From Prosopocoilus inquinatus (taxonomy: Eukaryota > Arthropoda > Insecta > Coleoptera > Lucanidae), in contig CM069871.1 of assembly GCA_036172665.1 (NCBI GenBank), positions 62,246,713 through 62,310,712 on the forward strand: a stretch of 64,000 nt of DNA, written 5' to 3'. The notes under the pieces were generated by a model. It made no database searches. It was not told where the DNA came from and saw only the letters and a program-made list of their open reading frames with translations. The position numbers were made by a program, and so were the translations under genes. Shown here piece by piece: positions 46,189-58,288 of the stretch (position 1 is its first letter; each line of letters opens with the position of its first letter).

Positions 46189-47120
46189 TTTTTAAATGGC
46201 ATATGGATGCTGTAGAAAGTCTTCGAAGGAATAAAAGCCGTTATTCATCAGATACTCTTTGATTGTAGATTTAAATTGTGGCAATGGTTTTTCACGTAAT
46301 TCAGGTGTTAAACTATCAAAAAATTTTATTGCATAATAATTGCTACCATAGCGAAACTTATTTAGTCTATGTTGGGGCACTATTATATTCGAACTTCGTC
46401 TAGTATCGTATTCATAATATGTGTTGAGGTCAATATAAGTATTAATATTTGATTTTATGTGGAGGGATTATGAGGGGAATGTCAATATTGAAAATTTCCT
46501 TACAGCTATCTCTATGACCAATGCCACCCATAATAAGTATAATTCTCTTTTGAAGTAAAAAAATTCTTTTTGCTTCAGAACAATAGCCCCATATTAAAAT
46601 TGCGTACGACATGACTGATTGGAATAGCCCGTAATAGACTGTTAACAAAGTATTCCAAGGAACCGAGTTTTTCGAATAAAGCATATTGTTTTAGTTAGTT
46701 TATTTGCAAGGTATTCCACATGTTCATGCCACTGTAGAGTGGGATCTAAGTAAACACCCAAATATTTGATGGAGTTCATACCATGGAAATTATTTGCCCA
46801 TTTGTCGATATTTTCAAGGAAAAATACATTAATTGTGTTTTGTCGTCGTTTAAACTAAGTTTATTGCTTAAAAACCAATTTTTAATATTTGTTACGTCTT
46901 CCGCAAATGTTAGGGACCCATTAATGAAACTGACATCACTTTTGATGTTATCTTTGAATTAATTACACATTGATCAATATCATTAATATATAGCAACAAC
47001 AAGATTGGTCCTAGGACGGAGCCTTGAGGAACACCAGTTGTAACGTTTATCATATCAGAGTATTTATCTTGAAATCGAACAATGTGCCTTCTATTGCTTA
47101 AGTAAGACGTTATAAGTTAA
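46189..47120 (-). pseudogene. Degraded non-LTR reverse transcriptase (second family)
   Basis: On the minus strand the order is SYLSNRRHIVRF, then VTTGVPQGSVLGPILLLLYI (motif B, about 46990-47050), a region with WFLSNKLSLNDDKTQLMYF, then SVPWNTLLTVYYGLFQSVMS (46442-46684) and a C-terminal tail with YDTRR and VPQHRLNKFRYGSNYYAIKF (46192-46440). Stops and frame changes break it into several pieces, and the FADD catalytic box is not recognisable. Motif B and the tail point to the jockey/CR1/I group; it differs from the plus-strand element at 1781. Confidence 0.8.
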
Positions 47121-47930
47121 CGATAATACAATAGCAATAACAATAGTACGGACAAATGCATATTAAAAAAGAAATTTGGAAAATTTATTAGAAACAAGGA
47201 AAAGCGAAGAAGGAAGATAAGAGAGGTATGCAAATTTGCCAACTATTTTGTGGAATTTATCCTATTGGACATACGAATTGACGTCTCCGAAATTGGAAAA
47301 TTATTAAAAAAAATCATAAACATAATTAACAAAGGAAGAAACCCAAAAGAAAAAGATACTAAAATGCAAAATAAAATTCATAAAGGAAATGATAACAACA
47401 TAAACAAAAACAAGTATAAATCGTGGTTAAGGGAGAAAAAAATGGTCATCGAATTCAAAATCCGTAATTGTAGATGTTATATCAAAGAAAAGCAATTCAA
47501 AAATTTCCGCGAAAAAACAGTACTGCCGGTTCTAATTTTCAGGAAAATATTTTCCAGGCATTTAATTACGCTCGAGCGATTTCAAACGAACAAACAAATA
47601 AACAAGAGCTCAACGTACAAATGATTACACAATTAAACTTTAAGCACACAAAAAAAAAACGATAATAACAGTTAATGCAATATCACGGGATCAAAAGCAC
47701 AATAACAATTCGAATTGTGTTAACAATTGAATTTTTTTTTAAACAACGAGCGGACATTAGAGTTGTAAATATCTGGATGTATGCGAAGACTACTCAGACT
47801 TTACTACAGTATTTTTATTATGTAACACCTGCTAAACTGAACAATGTGATGGAAGTGTATTCAATTTGTTAGAAAGACAGCGACTTTTGATGCTGATTGC
47901 TTAAGAATTCAAAAGAGTAAATAAATTTTC
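47121..47930. other. Purine-rich stretch
   Basis: A 124-codon plus-strand frame (47250-47624) is Lys/Asn/Ile-rich and looks like low-complexity A-rich DNA; no domain is recognised. Confidence 0.35.
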
Positions 47931-48032
47931 TTAAGTTTATGTTATTTCACGGTTTCTACACATTTAGAGCAAGTGCTCAGCTATTGATTTGCTTCTCGGT
48001 GAATGTTAAACACGGGAAATAAGTCTCTAGTA

Positions 48033-48104
48033 GCCGTGATCGTCTAGTGGTTAGGACCCTACGTTGTGGCCGTAGTAACCCAGGTTCGAATCCTGATCAC
48101 GGCA
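48033..48104 (+). tRNA. tRNA-His (GTG), copy 1
   Basis: It is 72 nt, with acceptor stem GCCGTGA/TCACGGC, discriminator A, anticodon loop TTGTGGC with GTG at 48066-48068, A box around TCTAGTGG and B box GGTTCGAATCC. A T-run lies at about 48135. It differs from copy 2 at two positions: A for C in the T loop and A for G at 48096, which makes a C-A mismatch at the base of the T stem. It may still be functional or may be a decaying copy. Confidence 0.9.
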
Positions 48105-48289
48105 ATGTGAGCTCACATTGTCACGGAAGAGACATTTTTATTTTTGCACCATTTCATTTAATAATTTAAATAGTGAATGTGATTTACTTAAGTTTATGCT
48201 GCTTTACGGTTTCTGCACATTAAGAGCAAATTTTCTGCCATTGATTTGCGTCTCAAAGAATGTTAAGCACCTGGAATAAGTCTCTGGTA

Positions 48290-48361
48290 GCCGTGATCGT
48301 CTAGTGGTTAGGACCCTACGTTGTGGCCGTAGTAACCCAGGTTCGACTCCTGGTCACGGCA
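48290..48361 (+). tRNA. tRNA-His (GTG), copy 2
   Basis: It is 72 nt with fully paired acceptor, anticodon and T stems (CCAGG/CCTGG), anticodon GTG at 48323-48325, B box GGTTCGACTCC, and a T-run terminator at about 48391-48396. It is likely the intact gene of the pair. It lies 257 bp downstream of copy 1 in a tandem duplication. Confidence 0.95.
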
Positions 48362-48410
48362 ATGTGTGCCCACAATGTCACGGAAGAGGCTTTTTTGTTT
48401 TTGCATGTCC

Positions 48411-50440
48411 GATTTATTTGGAAGAGATAATTGGCAATGAAGATTTGTTTAATTAAAGAGAAATATACTAGGTGTCCTAGAAAAATGTTTAATTACACTG
48501 GTTCATAGATATTAATACTTTTTTACACAGGTTGATTCAGAAAAGAATACACGCACGTCTGTTTCAAACAATTGGACTACGTTAAGCAACACTATGCGAA
48601 TATAAACTATTTTATCTTAAGGTAAGCCGATACCAACTGTCGGTGTTTGTTCTTCCTAGTCTCCGCGCGCGTGTTCTTATAACCGAGCTGATTTTCTCGG
48701 AGCTTTCAGCCTAGAGAATTTCGTCGGCGCAAGCATTTGGGACGGCCGTCGAACGTTCGCGACTCTGGGCTGGGCTCTGACGCATGTATGATTAATTCGT
48801 CACGCATTAGATCGTCACAATATTTTGACTCACTAAAGTGGAGCAGTTTTCTTATGAGAAACCAAAGCTAATATTTAACTTAAATTAAAAAATAAAATTG
48901 TACAATTCGTAGCTCTCATAAAAGTTAAGTAAACGTGTACTTCGTGAATAAATATTGTTAATTTTAGTAATCAAAACGAATAGTAAAATATAAATCCACG
49001 TAAAGTCTATACAATCCTAGCACGTACCAAACCTAAGTATGCCGGAAATACCTGAGATTTTATCGAAGCCGTAAAGAACAAAAAACGCAGCGAACTCAGC
49101 GCAATAAAAGCGTCTGGAAGGATCAGCACGCCAAAACAAACTAAAACATTTTTATCGCGTTACACAAAGACGGGAAGAAATTACTTGACCCAGGACGATT
49201 TAGGAACATCGACACCCCCAAAAAATAACACGAACGACCAAGTGGACGCCCGGCGCAATTAAGCCGGTAAACAATGTCGTGACGTGAACCCAAGTAGGAG
49301 CAACGAAATATGAATCCACGTGAGCACATAATCGAATTAAAAGTTTCCCAACACCGAAATAAGAGAATTCACCGCCCGTAAACCGTAATTTTCAAAGTTT
49401 GGCTAACAGTAATTGTTTAAATTCGCCTTGACTTTCTTACTACATTTTCCTTCGCCTTTGCAGTTGCAGAAACGTTTTCCCCTCTTGATATCAGATATCA
49501 TAACTCAATGAAATTGAATTAGCAACATCTATTAACGTCTGACTAAATCAGTCTTTATTATATCTCCCCGTAACACAAATAGTTCGACTCTCTCATTAAT
49601 GGGGAACGGATTTAGTTAGCGCTCGACAACATTTAATTTATCTTCTCAATGAAGCTAGATGAAGTTTGTAGGTATGTAGAAGTTTTGGACGTGCCTACAT
49701 GAATGTATTTACTAAATACATAGTTTCATGTGTCTACTACCACCCTTCTCGAATCTTCTTTACATCTACAATCTATTTAAACATAACAAACGACGATGAA
49801 TAAGAATAGTAAATAAACTTTACCAGAACAAGTGCGGCTAATAAAAAAAAAACGAATGGAAAACTCTTTTCTCTTGGCTTGTTTTGTCGGAGGGCGATTT
49901 AATTAGCAAATGACTTCTTCTACCAGAGAAAAATACTTTTGCCTCTAAAACTCGCTCGAGTTAAATCGGATTGTCTCAAACTATCCGTATCATAAACTTA
50001 ACAAAAAAGATAAAAATAAGATGATATGGGGGAAATAAAAAGCAGGACGACCGGAAACGTTCGGTTTTACTTGCGTGGAATGTCCCTGTATAAGGTGATG
50101 TAATAAGATTTGTGCAACGATCTGTGAAATGTACTTCGACTCCCGTTGGATTTTATTAAAGTTCATTTAAAATGTGACACAGATGTAAATATTTGGCAAA
50201 TCTTTATCCTCTGTGAAGAGCTTTGGAAATGTTGCTTGCTCGAATGTACGCTTGCGGTTTCATCTTTCAATATCTATCTGCTTCGAACAACATAGGATTT
50301 GAAATGGTGAATCCTTGTGTAAACGCTGTTGTTGATTCGTTTTTTCAGACAAGGAAAATAACATACCGTGTGTTTTTGGAAATGCGGCCGAAAAGTATTT
50401 CGGTGACAACATAAAACGAATCTAAACAAAGTCAAGAGTT
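48411..50440. other. Non-coding stretch
   Basis: The word ACACAGGTTGATTCAGAA at about 48528 echoes position 12-28. The block 48650-48790 is GC-richer. No gene is recognised. Confidence 0.4.
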
Positions 50441-52300
50441 TAAAACCGGCGGGCGTAAAACCAATCAGCTTGCGTTTTCTTTAAATCAAAAAGAAGACTG
50501 CAACTTTGACACGTGAAACGTAACATTCGTTTCTCATGGGCGAATATGTCAAAAGAAAAGACTGTCGCGCATAAAATAGAAAAAAATAACAGGACAAAAA
50601 CAAATGAAGCTTCGCCGTATTTCAAACCAACCGTCAACTTGCGTTTTTAAAGTATGGCAGATTGCAACTTTGGCACATGAAAATTATATGACAAGAAATG
50701 TCAAAAGAAAAAATTAGCAGTCGGAAAACCTAAAACTAAAATAAACGAACGAAAGCAAGAAATAAAACTAAACAAAACGACTGGCACTATAAAGCTGAAA
50801 CTTTGACAAGTAAAGAATGACATTCGATTTTGACAGACACAGAAAAACATCTTAAGAATGAATGAAAAATATAATCGATAAAAGACAGACGTGTCAAGCA
50901 TACACATTGCGCAGGACAAAGAAAAAAAACGTACATATAATGACAGTGACAGCTTTGACATATAAAAATTATTTAACAAAAAATTATTAATTTCACTGGA
51001 CGAAAGCCGAGGTAAATTTTTTTTTTTTGGCGTTTTCGACAAGCAACAACAAATAAAAAGTGACATTCAACTTTGACAGGTACAGAAACAAATTATGAAA
51101 ATGAATAGAGCTTTAACGGAAGCCGGGGTTGAAACCCGCACACGTCAAACCAATCAAATTTGCTGGCGTTTTCGATAAATAACAAAAGACTGCGACTTAA
51201 ACGAGTAAAAACTGACATTCAACTTTGACAGATACAGAAAAAAATAAAAAAAGACGGAACACAAATGAAGAAAAACAAGCTTTTATTTGTAAAACAAAAG
51301 AAATTTAATTGAATTTAAATAAAATCGAATGTGAGACCGGTAGGTAAACGTCAAACGAATCGCTTTTCGACAAGTAACAAAACCCTGACGAGAGTGACAC
51401 TTAAATATGACAGATGCGGGAAGAATGTGAAAAAAGAAGACGATACAGACGACAGAGTTTAAACAAACAAGAACGTTTAGGGGAATGACGCAGAAAAAAC
51501 AAGTGACAAACGAAATTTGATAGGTGACAAATCAAAAAAAAAAAAACAAATTTCAGTAATTCAAACGCTGATGAAGTTATCAAAGAAAGTTTAGAAGTGA
51601 GACCAGAAAACGCGAAGCAATTATTCCATTTATTGTCAGCACAGACGAGAAATATCAACGACTTTGACAGGCAAAAACGACATTTGATTCTGAGATAGGC
51701 ACAAAAAATTGAAAGAAACAAAAGACAGTAGACAATTACAGTCGCGAGGAAAAAAGGAAATTAATGGAAATAGTGCAAGGCAGGAAATCGCCCGGACAGG
51801 AAAAATGAAGACAAGTTTGACAGGTAAAGGAAAAATTAAGGAAAGGTTGACAGATGAAGGAGAGACGAAATTTCAAATAAAATTCGCACTTCGAAATTAA
51901 CGACAGCAACAAACCTATTCAGTAGATAACGAGCGGCAACAACTTTGATAGGCACACTAGATGGCGGCCGACATTGACAGACGTATTTTAAAGCAAAGCA
52001 AAATCGGTAGAAAAAACTGGAGACGGCACAAATTTAGAACGGCAGAGTTAAAAATGAATCGAAATCATCGCACAATTTTGACAGTTCGGTCAATTTGACA
52101 CATTCGGCTTTACGCACGACAAAAATAGATTCAAACTTCTTCGTACGCGTTCCTCAAGGCTCAGTCTTTTTTTTTAGTCGAGAGCGACGTTTGAATTGTG
52201 TTCACTTTCTTTTGTAATATGTAACCGGCGCCTTTCTTTACTTTGACGGGCAACAAGTTTGACAAGCGCCTGACGTCTGAACGTCAGTAGATTTAGACTA
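50440..52300 (+). repeat. Purine-rich region with iterated TTTGACAG motif
   Basis: The plus strand is A/G-rich and contains at least ten TGACAG words, mostly in the form CTTTGACAG or TTTGACAGGT, for example near 50835, 50943, 51077, 51228, 51409, 51662, 51819, 51848, 51975 and 52079, plus many TTTGACA variants. Surrounding phrases recur (AGTAAAAAC/AGTGACATTCAACTTTGAC, GACAAATAACAAAA), so it looks like a decayed tandem array with spacing of very roughly 100-200 bp. Confidence 0.65.
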
Positions 52301-52386
52301 GCGTACTTTTTTTTGTTTTCTGTGCTCATTTTGAAATAAAAAAATAGTTTCAGAAACCAAGTTGTTAAATAATACAATGTAAAAGG

Positions 52387-52600
52387 TGCGGACCGGGTCT
52401 AAAAACCCACTCTTCATCACTTTTTGTCCCCAATTCTTTCGACAATCCATTGAAATTCGATTTCTTTATTAATAGCGCCCTGTTTTTAGCATGGAAAGCC
52501 AGAAATCGTTTTCCACGAATTGCTTATAATTTTTGGAATTGTCGAAATCGGTCCACTCTTTATCTCTTTCTCAGCTTACTTAACAGTGCTTCCTTACGAT
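52387..52600 (+). repeat. Dispersed repeat, copy 2 (pair with 16770-16995)
   Basis: It contains AACCCACTCTTCATCACTTT, TTGTCCCCAATT, ATTCGATTTCTTT and TATCTCTTTCTC in the order seen at 16770. Confidence 0.5.
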
Positions 52601-53305
52601 AGTTTAAATAAAAATTAGAATCTGCATTTTTTTTAACTGTGGTGGTTTTAACTGGGGTCATAAGTCATATACTTGTCCGGACCTCCTCGCCATTGAAGGA
52701 AAAGCAGTGTCGATTTTTCTTCCCAGCACTGAAGGATACCTGAAGTGAGTACCGACCACCCCCGAGAGAAATATCTCGAGCGCGGTGCGAACCCATCATC
52801 ACATTAACAAAATATATTCAACTATAAGAGAAATTTTCGTATAATAACAAGGAGAATACAAACAGAGAATATGCCGATTTAATTTAATTCATTCATTAAA
52901 TTTTACCAATTACCGTAAAGTTATGGAGAGTGAGAGCAGGGAAGATTTGCTTAAATCAGTTTACCTCAAAAAACCTTTGTCAACAATGATACTTTATTCA
53001 AACCCATCCTCACCGAAAGTGGATGCTTCTGAGTTACACTTTATCTGAATTGACTGATAGAACAAATTTTGAATTTTGAAAGCTTCACGACGAGGAAGTT
53101 TAAGACGCGCGTTACACAGATTAAGCCATACTGCAACCTTTCTTCTTTGAACATATTTATTATGATCTGGTGATGTGGGGCGCAAAAGCTAGTCCCGGAG
53201 TTTCTTAGCAATGCCACCGGAAGCTGCATTTCAAAGCAAAGCAGTGCAATGTAAGCTTGTTTTTTTTAACATGCTACTGTTATTGCAGGCTGACTAATGC
53301 TTTCG

Positions 53306-54291
53306 TTATACAGGGTGCTGCATTTTGAAACGCAGCATAGGAAATCCCATGTTAATTTAAAAGTGCTCGAATATTGGCCTCTCTAATTATTTTACATCAA
53401 AATTCCATATAGGGTTTTTAAAGTGCTTTTCAACCCAAATCTCTCTCTGAAGTTTAAGAATTTTTCATTTTCTCAGTCTCAAGATATTTGAAAAAGATTA
53501 GTATCGAAATTCAATTTATACCAATTATTTACGATTTTATAGCAAATGTCACCTCGAAACAAGTCTCATAAATTCCAAAGGGAATTATATAACATAATAA
53601 TTGCATGAGGATCAGAGAAATCACGACATATTCGAATTACAAAGCCACACATTTTCAGAGATCTGAATATTGTGATCAATATGGGAAACAGATTCAAATT
53701 TGTAGTTATATTTAATTCATAGGTCATCAATGGTTTGCACACGAAAAATGTAATTACTGTAGGTATGGATTATGGGACATTTACCCGTACTAAATGTTAT
53801 CGCCTTGTACTTAGATATATTAATTACTACAAAATTAACAAAATTAGCAGTACACCAGGATTGAAAAGAGTGAAGGTCTGAAGGTCATCTTGCAATAAAG
53901 AACGGTCCTGAATCATTGAAACACACCGAAAAAGTTTTACGTTCATCCGCAAACAATGGAAATTATAATTTTTCAATATTGTTGCAACCTCGTTAATAAA
54001 AATGAGGATCAAAATTGGGCCAAAATAAGAACCTTGTGGCACGCCAGAAGTCACTCTTACGGAGTCGGAAAGTTCAATGTTTTGACAATTTGGACTATAT
54101 TAGTGTGATAACTCTTTAACCATATTAAAAGTTTGCCGCGGACACCGGACAATTGAATAAACTTTCTTAATTAAGAGATTATGTTCCACACGATCATAAG
54201 CTTTTTTGAAATCCGTGTATATCGTGTCCAATTGAAAATCATCATCATGAGATTTCCTATGTTGCGTTTCAAAATGCATTACCCTGTATAA
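53306..54291. mobile_element. TIR-bounded unit enclosing a LINE reverse-transcriptase fragment
   Basis: Inverted repeats of 41 bp, 53306-53346 and 54251-54291, match at 38 of 41 positions (start TTATACAGGGT). The interior holds an antisense reverse-transcriptase fragment. Whether this is a true DNA element or a rearranged repeat is open. Confidence 0.6.
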
Positions 54292-54390
54292 GCTGCACGT
54301 GTTTCATTTAGTATTTTCAAATGAGTCACATTTCGACATAATTTCTAGTTTACTATAATATCTTAATTAAATAAAATGTACTGAAAAAAT
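53845..54390 (-). pseudogene. Reverse-transcriptase fragment, repeat unit A1
   Basis: On the minus strand it reads FQLDTIYTDFKKAYDRVEHN (motif A with catalytic Asp), a broken segment, then MTSGVPQGSYFGPILILIFI (motif B); the catalytic FADD box is degraded to LRMN-V ahead of KLFR. The unit is 546 bp and is repeated almost unchanged, with the same length, at 55125-55670. Confidence 0.75.
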
Positions 54391-55127
54391 TCCTAACCAC
54401 TTTTTCTATTTGTTAAGTATTAGCGACTAACATTCAGTTGTCGGAAGAGGAAAATTCAATAAATATTGACTAAATGATATTAGGTGGTTAACACAAACCA
54501 AATAAACAGCTGAGTAAACATATTAAATTACAAGAACAAAATAAATAAGTTGAATAAAAATTATAGAAGAACATGAGTTTGTGAAATAAAGAAAGTGAAA
54601 TAAATAAATTAAAGTAAATCCTCAAAATGTCCTTCACTGTTTTCAAAACACACATTCGTTCTTAATCCTATGTGTTGTTTAGCGTGTCGAACATGAATTC
54701 GTGAAATACTTTTGTAAGAATCTAATATTCGCCTTCTTAGTTCCTCCTTATTATTTATCTTAATGCTAATCACTGTCTCGATGTCCAAAATACCTACTTT
54801 ATCCTGTTTAGATTATGGATGGTGGTCCCGATATAACTTGCCAAACTTCATCTGGTCAAAGCGAGTGACAATATTTAGTGCCATTTTTGGACTTATTTAA
54901 AAAAAAAATAAAGATAGTGAAGTGTTGAGAGCCACTGAGTGCTAAAGAAATTTTTAAATAATTACATTGTTGTAGAAAATATCTTTCAAATTTATCATAA
55001 AAATATTTGTTTTTGGCTGCCAATGTGTTTGTAGAAGGCACTATTCTGTAATATCTAAATATTTTTAGTATAATTAGTATTCACTTTGTCTTTTAACTCA
55101 ACAGTGCGAGTCAAAATTAAAAACTAG
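54389..55127 (-). mobile_element. Repeat unit B1, possible transposase fragment
   Basis: It is nearly identical to 58917-59653. On the minus strand 54609-54812 encodes a 67-codon fragment ending in NKEELRRRILDSYKSISRIH and, just before the stop, VCFENSEGHFEDLL. This resembles the C-terminal end of mariner-like DDE transposases of insects (R-x-C...G-x-H-x-E-x-L-L-stop). A second minus-strand frame at 54856-55041 (LAAKNKYFYDKFERYFLQQC) is also conserved between copies. Confidence 0.5.
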
Positions 55128-55670
55128 CAGTACACCAGGATTAAAAAGAGTGAAGTTCTGAAGGTCATCGTGCAATAAAGAACGGTCCTGAACCGTTGAA
55201 ACATACCGGAAAAGTTTAAGTTTATCCGCACGCAGTAGAAATTTACAATTTTTCAATATTGTTGCAACATCGTTAATAAAAATGAGGATCAAAATTGGGC
55301 CAAGATAAGAACCTTGTGGCACGCCAGAAGTCACTCTTACGGAGTCGGAAAGTTCAATGTTTTGACAATTTGGACTATATTAGTGAGATAACTCTTTAAC
55401 CATATTATAAGTTTGCCGCGGACACCGGACAATTGATGGAACTTTCTTAATTAAGAGATTATGTTGCACACGATCAAAAGCTTTTTTGAAATCCGTATAT
55501 ATCGTGTCCAATTGAAAACCATCATCATGAGATTTCCTATGTTGCGTTTCAAAATGCATTACCCTGTATAAGCTGCACGTGTTTCATTTAGTATTTTCAA
55601 ATGAGTCACATTTTGACATAATTTCTAGTTTACTATAATATCTTAATTAAATAAAGTGTACTGAAAAAAT
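55125..55670 (-). pseudogene. Reverse-transcriptase fragment, repeat unit A2
   Basis: This is the second copy of unit A. Motif B is GVPQGSYLGPILILIFIND and the catalytic box reads RADK-LKLFR, keeping one Asp. The joint with unit B1 falls in a shared TAGCAGTACACC. The right TIR of the 53306 unit is repeated at 55531-55571. Confidence 0.75.
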
Positions 55671-58204
55671 AACGATAAAAATCTAGATTCTTACGACAAT
55701 TTTTTCATAAAAGATTTTTTCCTTATCTATGTCATTCATGGTCGTCCTCACAATATTCAATGTCACTTCCTCTTGAAATGAGTGCCTTAAGAGCGTTATT
55801 GAGAAAAGAACTTGAATCTTAAAGTGTTGTGTTAAATTTTCTTAACCTTTTTGAAGTCCCTCCAGAAATCTATATTACACGTATTTAATATTTAAATGAA
55901 ACTTTCTTTTTCTGGGCAGAAACAATCAAAATCGTTAAATCGAAAAGGAACCAAGTTATTCCGAAGTAACTCAAGAGTAACTAAACATAAAAAAAAAACG
56001 GCAAGCCAGGCTCCAAATTACTGCATTCTCGAACGGATGCCTCTTATGATAGTTTTGTTCATCAAATTCGAATGATATTATTTTCACTGTCTCACCAGAA
56101 CTAAAGAGCTTTTCTTTTCTGAATTTTTGAAAAATGAGTTATTGGCGATTTACACTTAAATAATTTAAAATAATTGCAAAATGTGGCCGTAAACTTGACA
56201 GAGTATGCTTGAAAGGATACGAGCTTTTAACTTAATAAAATAATAGCAGTAATAGGGAAATCTGAAAGCGCTCTATGTGAGAATTCAGGCTCCTATAATT
56301 GTTATTTTTATAATTGGGTACACTTCATTTAATTAAGGTACTTTATTAAATCAGAACTCCTATCAGAACATGACTCATCGGAAAACACATATTACACATA
56401 TGCAGCTGTAAATTTATGTAATAAAAGAATTAGTCAGCTTGCGATGAGATCAAGGGCATTATGTTAAAAAAAAAACAAGCATGCTTATGCAATGCTTTGC
56501 GGAACGTAAAATATAGTTGGTGAGTCCAGTGTAACAGAAGAAATAATTATGTAAGGGCTCCTGATTCTTACAAGCAAACCTGGGCCTACATTCGCACAAC
56601 GGTTGTTACCTTAAAATGAGTCATCTGGATTTTTTAAGACCAATGCTTAATGCAAAGCCCACCTAGACTGGAAAGTAGGTCAATCAAATTATATAAATAG
56701 GTAGGCTTTGCGGAATTCGTCGAGAGAGTTGTCAAGGTGCACGAACTCCTGTCTTCTAGAAAAGTACCTTTTCAGTTCCTAATGTAATTTAGCTTCTTGA
56801 CACGCCTCTCAATCGTCCTCGTAGAGAAGTTTTCAAAATTCTAATTTTTTTTCAATCAACAATTCTCCTAATTTATTATAATTTAAATACAATGTACTAA
56901 AGATGCATCCACGATCGGCGAGGGTGAGCTTAAATAAAATAGAACCGTTGTTGCTTAAAATATTTAGCATCTAACAAAGGTTTTTAGATTTGACTGATTT
57001 TTGTTAATGTTCTCTTCTTTCTTTCATATTCTAGTTTCAATTTTATGTTAAAGATTCCTCAAAGATTGCTGAAAAATTCCATTGTAATCGAAATGGCCTG
57101 TCAAATTGTTCTTTTTTTAATTTCTTATATTACAGTTAAAACCTTAAAGTCCCTATAATGCAACAGTGACTATTTGGCAATATTATTTTTAGAGTTATCG
57201 TTCTAGCAGAAATAGTAACAATTTGTAGTCGTAACGGTGTTCGCCATAACTTATGGTGTAATGTTGGGAAAACAAACTTCGTTCTGCGAAAACAATTGTC
57301 ACACAATTCCTCCTGAGAAATTCGCACTCACCTGCTGCAATATCAGTAACAAGTTTCGCAGTTGGAAGCGGTTTTCGCGGAGGGCGCAACACATGTTACA
57401 TAAATTCAAGCGGGGGGCAGAACGGCGGCGCGGGAGATAAATCAAACGTGGGCGGAAAACGCGCGCGCGGAAAAAGCTCATGTATATTTAAAATTCGATA
57501 AATTCTAAATTATCGCGCGCGCGAATAACAAATTTCCGTAGGTGACAATAAATTCGCGGATATTGCGAACGCGCGCGCGACAAATAAATTCCGCTGCGGT
57601 ACGTACGCGTTTTTAATTTCATAAAGACCCTTTGTTGGTCCCGAAAGTCCGGGACAATCAACTGTTTGATCAGGTGGTGGCTATAATTTGAGCGAATTGT
57701 TGAAATTTTCGACGGGATTTTAAAACGTTACCGCACAACTGGAAACGAGGGTATGTAACGGTAACACGTTTTGCTGCCGACCATACCTTTCTACTTATTT
57801 GCATATTTAGGACAAAATCAATTTATATTCTGCGTTTTTTTTAAACGAGGTCCTTTTAAATTACCCTTTGTCAAGTAGGAAAAAAAAAATTGGTCCAATT
57901 TCTGCAATAAATATTTACAACGAGAAATTTTTGATTGCAGGTAAGACAGGTTCTATTTTGTCAGTTAATTTTTCATTCAGTATCATTTTTGATACAATTT
58001 TTAAATTGTTTAATAGAACCATAGCTCAAAGTAACAAAAAAATGTAATGAGTAAAGTGTAAAACGGCCTAGAGACATATGAAGTCATGCAAAAGTAGAAA
58101 TAGTTCAAGATTACAAAAATTCGATTTAAAATGAAAGATTTTAAATTTATGAGAAACTTCAGACAATTCAAAAAATGCTCTAGTTTTTAAAATTTCCCAT
58201 TTTC
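55671..58204. other. Non-coding stretch with a CpG-rich island
   Basis: Within 57400-57610 there are three long alternating CG runs (about 57461, 57513 and 57571) in otherwise A+T-rich DNA. No gene is recognised. Confidence 0.4.
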
Positions 58205-58288
58205 TATACCTATATATTTTTTAAATCAAAACACCTTGTAATACCTGTATATAACAAGGTGTTTTGATTTAAAAAATATATAGGTATA
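58205..58288. repeat. Perfect 35-bp inverted repeat (hairpin)
   Basis: Arms 58205-58239 and 58254-58288 are exact reverse complements around a 14-base loop. It abuts the left end of the foldback element at 58287. Confidence 0.9.

Larger units (their letters stand above)
47931..48410 (+). repeat. Tandem duplication carrying the two tRNA-His genes
   Basis: Two units of 257 bp begin TTAAGTTTAT at 47931 and 48188 and share upstream words (CACGGTTTCT/TACGGTTTCT, GAGCAA, ATTGATTTGC, AATGTTAA, AATAAGTCTCT) and the downstream block (TGTCACGGAAGAG). Confidence 0.9.
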
